The notes under the pieces: model-generated
What the model saw: only the letters and a program-made list of their open reading frames with translations
Databases searched by the model: none
What the model was told of the DNA's origin: nothing
Part shown: one piece after another, positions 20,038 to 32,000 of the stretch
Layout: every line of letters starts with the position of its first letter
Position numbering within the stretch: the first letter of the stretch is position 1
Assembly: GCA_027563935.2 (NCBI GenBank)
Contig: CM050453.2
Coordinates: forward strand, 86,836,665-86,900,664
DNA: 64,000 nt
Source: Costus lasius
Lineage: Eukaryota > Streptophyta > Magnoliopsida > Zingiberales > Costaceae
Direction of reading: 5' to 3'
Position numbers and translations under genes: made by a program

Positions 20038-23000
20038 TCAGAATGCTCCTTCACTCTGGATTCTTCGTAAAGAATGCGGGCCACGAGGGTTCCTGCTAAT
20101 ATGTGGAAGATGATTGGTTGGCTTAGATGCCAAAGGTAGTTGGGGTTTGTACGTGCTCCTGGATGACTTGATTGACGAGTTCACCATACTGTCAGATATG
20201 ATATACCCATGCATTGATTTATGGCCAGAAATGCGGCTTCCACGATGAGAATCTCTATTAAAGCTCTTGTCTAACTGTTGAGATGAGAAAGATCTACTAG
20301 GCCGGGTCGAAGCTTCTTTTGACCCACTTGCTCGAGTGACCTCCTTGTTGTTGTAGTAAACAAGGCGAGGCAGAAGAGAGAGTACATATTTCCTAAGTTG
20401 TTCATCTCCAATATTCTTTTGGGCAGGATTACCTTCCAGATTTATCGCTTGCAATGAAGCATAATTAGCTACAAGTTGCCGAAAACTTTTAAAGGCAGAT
20501 ATTTTGTTGGAGCGCAAGTCAAGAATGCTCAATTTGAGGAGACGATGGAGGCCTTCTATCTCACTTATCTTGTTTCCAGCTAAATATACTTCTTTCAGGG
20601 ACGAGCAAGAAGCCAAACCTTCAAAAGATTAGGAAGAGAAAGTAATACATGACTGACCACATAATACTCATAGCAAAACACACCAAAAGATGCTTGATTC
20701 TTTTTCTATTGTTTCCAAACTCATACATTTAGCAGATACGAGCCCATGTGTCAAATAGTAAAAGTACCTCGTGCATATACTAAAGAATATATCAATTGAT
20801 GTAAAATGATCTCAAATACTTGAAATGTTTATTTACACGGAGTAAGTTAGTTTATTTTTAATGATATTTTGGAGTATGCCTTAGTTCCAATTGTATTACT
20901 CTTTTATCTGTTTTGTAATTGAAAATCTTTTACACTGAATATATTCCTAAATTTAGGTAATTAGGGATGCTACATTCGTACCACTTCGATACAATGAACC
21001 GTAAGGAGAAATTCCTCAAGCACAAGAGGGTAATAAAGTAGAAGCACCTAATACAAAACTTCGACACTCTTTTTAACACTTTTTCAAGTGTTTCTGTCTT
21101 ATAAAACAAGAAATATATTTTTTCCCCCTAGATCCCAAAACTATCTTGGTCTAAAACAGCTTGCACCTAAAATAATAAAATATAGCTTTTTGGTAACCTT
21201 TTGTCTGCGTGTGGTACACATTTGGAGAGATAGGTGACCCCATGAGTTCAATTTTGAAAACCTTGGCATTTCATTCATCTAAACTCTAGTGAATTCTTGT
21301 GGGTATGGGGTTGAAACTTAAAGAATTGCAATCCAAAACTCCTCCAGGTCTAACATAGGTTTTCTGCCTTCATAAAACTTCCTGACTAACATGATATCTA
21401 CATAACAATTGATCTAAACTTAAAATGTATGTCAATGATTTTATTTTGATTTATAAATTTAATGTTGTACATATTAGTGTTACAATTAAGTGAATATATT
21501 GTTAATTTTGAAAAATTGCTTGGTTCTAATGGAGGGTTTGGGCTTAACATTCAACGTGTCATATCTAAAAACACCCCTATCAAATTTTTGTTAAATTTTG
21601 GGGTGGCAGCACCGTCTATCAGAGAGCAAGAGGAGTGCGGAGGCTATCCATATCTCACACTCTCCCTAACCCTAGCCGAAAGATCGGCTTCACAGAGTCG
21701 CACACCAAACCACCCCTCTTCTTTTGATATTTCTTTTGCCCTTTTTCTATTGTTCTTTTCTTTTTCTAAGTACAGCCAACACACAAATATACAAGCCTCT
21801 CAGCGCTCTTCCCAATACAAGCGTCTAAGGATAGCCTCAAGAGGGGTTTAGGGGTATTCGAGTACCCGCATTACCTAACAGCACAATCACACACGATCAA
21901 TACGCAGCTAGCACAACACAAGCAGGTATATGAGAGATCAAGCTACAATGAGGCACGACCTAGCCTAAAACTGATCCGAGGGAATAACGAGGCTCGACAT
22001 GGCCGTGTGCTGATGAAACACACCGATTCGGGCACGACCTAGCCCAAGTGAGGGAATGTACCTAGCCCATCGTATAGGACCGAAATCCTTTGCTCGGTGA
22101 AGATACATGATCAATAGAACCTCCAACCTCTATGAGGTTAATCAGCAACAGAGAATTAGCTATTAACCTCGTCATCCAATTGCTAGCTGCAAGCCTTGTC
22201 AGCTAGAGTTGTCAACTGCACGCGAGAACGGAAGAAATCATCGTTGTCCATCTCCCCTTGTCCACACCCTGCTGGATGAAGCTGTCGGCTGGAGAAGGCG
22301 TGAGGAAGCCTCAGCCGCCTGGATGAAACTCTAGAAACCAGGGGAGCTAAGAAGCAGAGGTCGGCGAGCGAGAGATCAAGAATTCGTCGCCTCCGGGAGA
22401 AGACCAGAAGCCCGTCGCCGTTCACCAGGGAGGCCGGAAGTTAGCCGCCAGAAGATCCCTTTGTTCGGAAGAGGAAGGGCACGCCAGAAAATCCGCCGTC
22501 GACGTCAAGAGAACCAAGAGCCGTCGCCTGAGAAGACCAACACCAAGAGGAAGAATAGCCCGCGGGTGCAGGAGTTTGCTCGGTGAGCTCCCACCCTACT
22601 GGCTGCGTGGTCAGGGACGCACGCCGGCCGCCGGAAGCTTCACACACATATAGCGAACCAGAGGGGTGAAGGCACCTTACAGACTGACGACGATTCCATT
22701 CCCAAGTCTCCCACCCTTCCGGCTGCATGGTCAGGGACGCACACCAGCTGCCGGAAGCTTCACACGCATCTAGCGAACCAGAGGGGTGAAGGCACCTTAC
22801 AGACTGACGACGATGCCATTCCCAAGTTTCTCAACCTGGTCGTCGGCGGTATTCCATGGAGGAGGAGAGCTACGTGGAGGAGTTGCTGTCACCAAACAGG
22901 AAGAAAACCAGTAGCCTGAAGATCACCAGCCAAGGAAGCTCTCACCGTTCACTTCGTTCTCGTCACGCGCCTGGCAAAGAAGTCGTCGAGCTTGACTTCT

Positions 23001-26000
23001 TTTTCTGAGACGGAGTGGCCAGCAGGTGGGAAGTCATGTCAACGCAGCCACTCACATCTTCACCCATGCACACTACAATGGGCAAGTGAATCAGCTTGGT
23101 CAACATACTTCCTTGGCTGGAAATCAAATCCAATCGGCTAAGTGTCCACACACCTAAATGTCCTCCTTGCCTCCTCTATCCTTCGTCCCGATATAACTGT
23201 CGTCTGTCCTGGGCTGGTGTACAAGGGTAACCCGCGGGGAGGGAATCAGCTACGTCAGAGATCTCACTCCGATGAGCCCTTAAGTCAGGATGTCATCTCC
23301 GACTCACCCTCACTGTCACGCCCCGGCGGAAGCCGGCTATTTCTAGCTCAGGGTTCCCCAGGGAGTAACAATATTGATAGGAACCAGAGAACTACAAAAA
23401 TCACATAACCAAACAATCCAAATTTAATATCAACACAATATCTGAATACAACTATCCAAATTATCAACTGAATAAATTACAAAAGACAACTATCTCAACT
23501 CGGGCTGGTATCTGCTATCTACTCTATTCCTCCCAGAAGCTAACTCTGTACCTGGAGGAGAAACAAAGGGAGTTAGCAGAAATGCTAAGTAGGAATCAAC
23601 AAGCATGGTGAGAGAATCAAATAACAGGATAATACAATAACTGAAACAACGGTATACAAATAATATAGGAATGTCGTGCAAATCGTCAAGCTGGCCACAC
23701 AGATCTCACTTAAGAGCCGCACTCATTTTCAGTGTGTTTCCACTGTTGCTCATGCAATGGAACGACTGTCCTAAACAGTCCAGAGTGTTGCGTCCAACAC
23801 TGACATCCGTAGTATTGTCCTAAGACAACTGGCGGTGCCGTACCGGCATCTCAGATAGTCCGATGCGCGTCGGAACTATAACTCAGATAGTCTGATATAA
23901 TCAGAACTATAACTCAGATAAACAGGCCACTGGAGAATAAATCATCCAGGTCAGAGGTCAAAATATAACACGACTTTATCACCTCAGATTTACAACGGTT
24001 CCACTTACTTATAGGTCAATATCTCAGATACACAATTGTTTAATCAGGCTCATAAGCCAATAAATCAGATATCTCAACACAGTTTCTTTTATCGTGCACA
24101 CAGAAATAGAATATGACCAATGAACAAGATAATTGAGGTCAACAGGAATTCAGAAACAAATCAAGCAGACGAAGCAATCAGATACCAGTGTCATTCTATC
24201 AAATGCATCATATATTAACTCAAAGGATTAAACAACAATTCCTATAATTCATGACACTGTAACAAAGGAGTAGGGTAAGATTCCTACCTCGAACGCTGTT
24301 ATTCTGAATCCTTTTGAAAAGCCAATAATTATTTCTCACACGATGCAAGCCGATTATTGGATTAATCACTCTGAAACATGAATTTATACATGAACTCTAT
24401 CATTAAACATTCTAATTTGAAAACTAAAACTACCAACATGTATAACATAACCCTAAACCTAGAGAACCAATCTCATATCATATGAACCGAACCTAAAACC
24501 CACTGAACCGAACAGAATTGCACTGAACCGATCAAATTCACCCTGAACCATGTTAAACTGAGACTTCTAACTTCAATTACACAAAATATAAACCTCATCT
24601 AAAGTTATACAGATTACCATTAGATAGAAAATTTAATTATCTTTCCAACGGCTACCTGAACCGGCCCGGATTCGACCGAATCAGGGTCACACCGGTCTAA
24701 ATTCAATAACTGACCCAAACTGGAATTGAACCGCTCGGTCCGGTTCAAATCGATTTCAAAACTCAGCGACCGGTTTATTTATAAATAAACCGCCGCCCAA
24801 ACCCAAATTTCGGACCGAACCAAAGTTCGCCCGCGCCGCCCAAACGCCGCTGCGCAAGGCCGCCGGACTTTCGTCCGCTGCTTGCGCCGGCGAGCTCCCG
24901 AGGGCGCGTCGAAGAGCCGTTCGCTGCCAAACTTCGCCAGAACACTTCTGACGACGAGACGAGCATCCACGACAAGCTTCGGCGAGGTTTCGACCCACGG
25001 TCGAAGCATCCGAAGCGACAGCAGGTATCGACGGTGGCGCCGCCGCCGTCGATACACAAAACCTACCCAGACCCAAACGAAACTTCACTAAAACTTCACA
25101 TAAGCTTACATACCTTGCTACGACGATGTATCGTAGCCCAGAACACCGAGATCGCCGTCGTCGAAGGCGCTGGAAGGCTGGAACACGAGGCGGCGCCGCT
25201 CGAACTCCGGCGACGAGTTTGAGCGCGATTTCTCCTTCCTGGCGGCGCGTCGAGGGGTGAAGGTGTTCCAGGGTTTCGAAACTCCTCGAGTCGAACAAAA
25301 GCCCTCTAATATAGAGGTGAAACTCGTTCCAGACGGCGAGAACGCGGCGGCGAGAAAATCGCCGAGAAAATCGGGGAAGACGACGGGTTGACTCGGTCCC
25401 CGAATTCAAATTTAAATCTAATATAAAAAGAACAAATTCGATATTATATTAAAAACTCAAATCGCCGCGTTGGTTAGACGGCGACGGTTTCAACCGCGCG
25501 ACGCGGGTTCGAGCCCCCGCGAGCGCAAATGTAAACTTTTTATAAAAATTTAATTTTTTAACCTTTTAAAAATTCCGAAAAAATCCCAGAAAATCATAAA
25601 AATTCCAAAAGAAATTTCTTAATTTCTATTTCTAAATTAAGGTTATAACATTATCCACCCCTTAAAAAGAATTTGGTCCTCCAAATTCAGAGTACAAAAA
25701 AAAATAACATAACTATGAAAACTAAGAATTACACCAAGTCTGGTGTCTCCTCTTGAGTTTCCTGTTGAGTCTGCTGAGTCACTGCATACACTCTTGCTGG
25801 AGCTGTAGATTGCTGCTGAAATCCTCTCTGTGGTATCTGATTAACTTGACCAGCTCTATCCTGATAAGTCCTTGGTCTAGAGCTCTGCTGATAACTTTGT
25901 TGTGGGGGTTGAAATCCTCTTCGTGGGCAATCTACCTTATAATGACCCCAACCTTTGCAATAGTTGCACTGAATCTCATTGGAAGGGTATACATTAGCCA

Positions 26001-29000
26001 AATGTTCTTCTTGATTACACCTAAAGCATTTTCTCACAGACCCTACTGAATTAAAGTTTGGTGCATATGAAGAATGTACAGGTCTCTGATGGCTATTAAA
26101 TATTGCTCTTGATCTTTTCCCTCTATTATCATAGGTTTCTGCCTCTACTGATCTAGTTGTCTGGCTTACTTTTCTCTTTTTTTGCTAATTCTTGTACCTC
26201 TTCAATTTATTTTTCTTTAGCCACATCTATTAAAGAAGCTTCTATCCTGAATGCTGTATTTACCACTGTCTGAAAACTATCTAAGGGAATAGTATTCATC
26301 TGTTCTTTTATTGTATGGTGTAATCCCTTAATAAAGAGTTGACATTTTCTCCTTTCAGTGGTTACTAACTCTGGAAATAAATCTGACAATCTCTCAAAAT
26401 CAGTTACATAAATATTTACTGTCCTTTTCCCTTGTTTCAGATTTAGAAATTCTTGCATCTGGCTATCCTAAAAAGATTCTAGAAAATATTTCTCGAAGAA
26501 TGCTTCTCTAAAATCGGTCCAAGAGATAGGGTCAGTTCCAAAAGTAACTCTCATTCCAGACCACCATGTCCCAGCTCTATCAGATAGGAAATATGTGGCC
26601 AATTCTACCTTCTGCTCATCTGGACATCCTAATGCTCTAAAGGTTTGCTCTACTTTTAGCAACCAATCTCTAGCAGTCCAAGGGTCAGTAGTTCCTGCAA
26701 AATCACGAAATCGATCTTTTCCCAACTGTGAGAACTGTATCAGCATATTAGCTGACCTAACTGGTTGGGTTACTACTGGTTGTGGTACTAACAATGGAGA
26801 AGAAGATTCACCCTCTCCCTTACAGCTGCTTGTATTTCAGGGGAAGCATGTGGTGCTGCTTCTAAGGGTACTGAGGCTTCATACCCACTTCTTCTTCTTG
26901 TAGGGGCTCTAGGTAAGTTTTGAGGTAACTATACTTCAACTTTAGGAGAATTTCTAGCTCTCCTACTTCCTTGACTTGGAATTGCTCTGCCTCTAGTTCT
27001 TGGTGTCATCCTGTCAACAGAAATAACATATTATATTAAATACTTACTTAATCACTTATTCAAACCTTAACCCAAACCCAGTCCTGAGGTTCCTATATCC
27101 TTAGGTTTTTTTACTCAACCTATAGCTCTGACCTATGGGTTATGGGCCCACAGAAACTTATACCTCTGATACCATTTAAATTGTCACGCCCCGGCGGAAG
27201 CCGGCTATTTCTAGCTCAGGGTTCCCCAGGGAGTAACAATATTGATAGGAACCAGAGAACTACAAAAATCACATAACCAAATAATCCAAATTTAATATCA
27301 ACACAATATCTGAATACAACTATCCAAATTATCAACTGAATAAATTACAAAAGACAACTATCTCAACTCGGGCTGGTATCTGCTATCTACTCTATTCCTC
27401 CCAGAAGCTAACTCTGTACCTGGAGGAGAAACAAAGGGAGTTAGCAGAAATGCTAAGTAGGAATCAACAAGCATGGTGAGAGAATCAAATAACAGGATAA
27501 TACAATAACTGAAACAACGGTATACAAATAATATAGGAATGTCGTGCAAATCGTCAAGCTGGCCACACAGATCTCACTTAAGAGCCGCACTCATTTTCAG
27601 TGTGTTTCCACTGTTGCTCATGCAATGGAACGACTGTCCTAAACAGTCCAGAGTGTTGCGTCCAACACTGACATCCGTAGTATTGTCCTAAGACAACTGG
27701 CGGTGCCGTACCGGCATCTCAGATAGTCCGATGCGCGTCGGAACTATAACTCAGATAGTCTGATATAATCAGAACTATAACTCAGATAAACAGGCCACTG
27801 GAGAATAAATCATCCAGGTCAGAGGTCAAAATATAACACGACTTTATCACCTCAGATTTACAACGGTTCCACTTACTTATAGGTCAATATCTCAGATACA
27901 CAATTGTTTAATCAGGCTCATAAGCCAATAAATCAGATATCTCAACACAGTTTCTTTTATCGTGCACACAGAAATAGAATATGACCAATGAACAAGATAA
28001 TTGAGGTCAACAGGAATTCAGAAACAAATCAAGCAGACGAAGCAGATACCAGTGTCATTCTATCAAATGCATCATATATTAACTCAAAGGATTAAACAAC
28101 AATTCCTATAATTCATGACACTGTAACAAAGGAGTAGGGTAAGATTCCTACCTCGAACGCTGTTATTTTGAATCCTTTTGAAAAGCCAATAATTATTTCT
28201 CACACGATGCAAGCCGATTATTGGATTAATCACTCTGAAACATGAATTTGTACATGAACTCTATCATTAAACATTCTAATTTGAAAACTAAAACTACCAA
28301 CATGTATAACATAACCCTAAACCTAGAGAACCAATCTCAGATCATATGAACCGAACCTAAAACCCACTGAACCGAACAGAATTGCACTGAACCGATCAAA
28401 TTCACCCTGAACCATGTTAAACCGAGACTTCTAACTTCAATTACACAAAATATAAACCTCATCTAAAGTTATACAGATTACTATTAGATAGGAAATTTAA
28501 TTATCTTTCCAACGGCTACCTGAACCGGCCCGGATTCGACCGAATCAGGGTCGACCGGTCTAAATTCAATAACTGACCCAAACTGGAATTGAACCGCTCA
28601 GTCCGGTTCAAATCGATTTCAAAACTCAGCGACCGGTTTATTTATAAATAAACCGCCGCCCAAACCCAAATTTCGGACCGAACCAAAGTTCGCCCGCGCC
28701 GCCCAAACGCCGCCGCGCAAGGCCGCCGGACTTTCGTCCGCTGCTTGCGCCGGCGAGCTCCCGAGGGCGCGTCGAAGAGCCGTTCGCTGCCAAACTTCGC
28801 CAGAACACTTCTGACGACGAGACGAGCATCCACGACAAGCTTCGGCGAGGTTTCGACCCACGGTCGAATATCCGAAGCGACAGCAGGTATCGACGGTGGC
28901 GCCGCCGCCGTCGATACACAAAACCTACCCAGACCCAAACGAAACTTCACTAAAACTTCACATAAGCTTACATACCTTGCTACGACGATGTATCGTAGCC

Positions 29001-32000
29001 CAGAACACCGAGATCGCCGTCGTCGAAGGCGCTGGAAGGCTGGAACACGAGGCGGCGCCGCTCGAACTCCGGCGACGAGTTTGAGCGCGATTTCTCCTTC
29101 CTGGCGGCGCGTCGAGGGGTGAAGATGTTCCAGGGTTTCGAAACTCCTCGAGTCGAACAAAAGCCCTCTAATATAGAGGTGAAACTCGTTCCAGACGGCG
29201 AGAACGCGGCGGCGAGAAAATCGCCGAGAAAATCGGGGAAGACGACGGGTTGACTCGGTCCCCGAATTCAAATTTAAATCTAATATAAAAAGAACAAATT
29301 CGATATTATATTAAAAACTCAAATCGCCGCGTTGGTTAGACGGCGACGGTTTCAACCGCGCGACGCGGGTTCGAGCCCCCGCGAGCGCAAATGTAAACTT
29401 TTTATAAAAATTTAATTTTTTAACCTTTTAAAAATTCCGAAAAAATCCCAGAAAATCATAAAAATTCCAAAAGAAATTTCTTAATTTCTATTTCTAAATT
29501 AAGGTTATAACACTCACACTGTCGGAACCGAGTCGGATAGCAAGCCTAGCCTAGTCCGACTGCCCTCGGCGAAATCCATTGCCCCGGTCCCACGACTTGA
29601 CGACGCTACTGGGTCACTCAGTAGCTACCCTCAATCCGGGTAAGTAAGTCGACATCCTGTGGAATCAGCCTACAATGCGTCCATCGTATAACGGCCTCAA
29701 ACACACCTGCACTCGACTAGCGAGTCCTGACGTCCTACTACCGAGATATGTGTCAACGTCCCAAAGTGTCTTCCTTTGTTAGCTCAATGACTCGGCCAGG
29801 CTGGAACTGCATAGTGCCACGCTTCCGCGTGTTAGGCTCAATCTCACGTGTCGACATGCTTCTGCACGCCAAGACTTGTGATCCCTCGCCCTCGCACATC
29901 AAATCGTGGTTTATCACAAACCGGCCATCAGAGCTCGACTACCGTGAACAACTCGAGTAAAAGGACGCAACGGACAGACGCGCAACGTAATCTCGTCATC
30001 AGGCAGCTTACCACGTCAATCCGCTCAGTCCATCGAGCATAAATCCATCCACTCAGTCCATCGAGCGAATGCCCACACTAGTCCACCAGTGTGGTTACCC
30101 TGGAACAATATCTCAATAATAATATAAGTACACCCACGGTCCATCGGGGGTCTCATGAATAAGGAGGGGATCCCCAAGTATAAATAATAGAGTTCGATCA
30201 CAACCGAAACTCGTGCCAGGTCCTGGACTCTATCGTCTAAGTGATCCACGTCTAAGGGCAAGACGTATCACATATATGAAAAACCATAAGAAAGCTATAA
30301 AGATAAGTATCCAAGGCGTCACACAACATATAGCAGGTTATATACTAACCAATGCATCATCTCCAACAATTACACAAATAATATGTCAAAAAACTTAACA
30401 AAGAGTCTTTCTAAATACTTTGCAAAGTTCATACACCTAAATGATACAAATCTTTTACCTAAATAAAATTACACGTATAATTTACATTTTCTATTACAAA
30501 TAAAGGCCCACCGTGATTAAAAAATAGATTAATATCCTAACCATCCCTAGCTAAGACAAATAAAAAATGATCTAAAATGAGAAAACTAGCCTAATAACAA
30601 TAGAAGATACTATTACATTAAAAGAAAGTGTCATGATAAGTTATGTACATTATATGCATTATGCATCGAGGGATCTGTGAGTTGCCAATATTTTCATGCC
30701 AATATGAGTCCGGGTTAATCAAGGATAAGTTGATATTGGTTCAGTCTATATATGACGTGTTATTGGGCCAGACTCATGAGTGACTTGGAGGCAAGTTTAT
30801 GTTTATCCTAGGTTGACAAGTAATTGATTTGATAGAGGTGATAATGGGGCTTGAGTTGGTGATGAATTGGGCTAACTTTACAAATTAATTGATTAGCAAT
30901 AATTTTAATTTTGATCAAGGATTAAAATTCCATAGTAGATGGTAAACCTAGAACATAACATCTGATCATAAATAGATACATGGTATAGCAGTTACCAAAT
31001 ATCATTACAAAAAACTATTAAAAATAATTAATGATACCAGTTTGAGCATACTATACTAATACTTTAAACCATAATTTTAACTACTTTTATTTTTAATAGA
31101 TTAATTTGCATCATCAGTTAGTTAGTTTTACTAGGCATGTTGTCTTCATAGAAGATCGACTATTGAAGCATGGTTCAAGGAACCAATACCGGACTAGTCG
31201 GTTCCTCTTTGGTGAAGCTTCAGTATGCGCGCAAGGCAGCGGAAGCATCGTGCTTCGTGCGGTCCGCTGCCTTCACGCTCCTCATGCCCGTTGGCAATAT
31301 CTCAATCAGTACCGACTGATTGGTACCGGTCGGACCAAGCTACTAGATCGGTTCCTTGAACACTGCTAAGATCAAACTATTCACTTAACTTTTTTCCCTC
31401 TTTTTCTAAAAAGTGTATACATCAACAAAGGTTCCATACTATAATTTCATCTAAGAATGTCAACTTCATCTTACAACAGCAAAGTAATTTACCCTCATGT
31501 TTAGCATTTTCTAAACATATTTGTATTATTTTAGTTATTTAATAGTAGAAAAATGGCTAGTATCATAAGCCACCATGTAATAAACATGCACATAATTGCT
31601 TTTGGTAAGATTTTAAGGAATAATGAAATTTACTTTTATTATTCAAAGGATCTCTTTTCATGGAAAATGTCTTGTAAACACTGGTATAGGCTAACACGGG
31701 CTAGTAATAATAGAATAGAAAGAATATAGATGCACTAGAAATAGAAACAATAACAAACACATTACTGTGTATGAACATGGTTTCCGTCATTGGATGAACA
31801 TCAATAGTACTATGAATAGTTATAACCAAAGTTTAAAATTTTAGTCAAAACTGAAATCTTTAGTTTGTACAATCCGAGATAACTCCAATTTTTTTGCAAC
31901 ACTATATCGCATATCGGTCTGAGGCTAGAGTAGTACACCGATTTTAGACCGATTTTTTAAACCTTAGTTAGAACTTTAAAACAATTAATAAAAACCCTCA

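Larger units (their letters stand above)
23314..29512 (-). mobile_element. Non-autonomous gag-only LTR retrotransposon (TR-GAG-like, Ty3/gypsy)
   Basis: A complete element of 6199 bases with two LTRs (23314-25650, 2337 bases; 27182-29512, 2331 bases) starting TG and ending CA. It is flanked by a 5-base target-site duplication CTCAC (23309-23313 and 29513-29517). Read on the minus strand, the LTR runs TGTTATAACC to GGGGCGTGACA. The primer-binding site TGGTATCAGAG (27164-27174) fits initiator tRNA-Met, and the polypurine tract TTAAGGGGTGGATAA abuts the 3' LTR at 25651-25665. The internal region is only 1531 bases and holds a damaged gag and no protease, RT, RNase H or integrase. By eye the LTRs differ at about 12 substitutions and 3 indels (6 bases in total, matching the length difference), so the insertion is recent. 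It lies in sense orientation in the LRR gene intron. Confidence 0.95.

Noticed and set aside
21462..21851. 129-aa plus frame in the LRR intron
   Set aside because: No domain, low-complexity C-terminus, located at the edge of an old repeat.
24756..25409. 217-aa open frame in the LTR, matched by 28642-29271
   Set aside because: It is repeated in both LTRs, differs between them by frameshift, has overlapping open frames on both strands and no known domain. It is a by-product of GC-rich sequence.
25463..25527. Functional tRNA gene
   Set aside because: The T-arm is good, but the anticodon arm and acceptor stem do not fold, and it lies in a repeated LTR.
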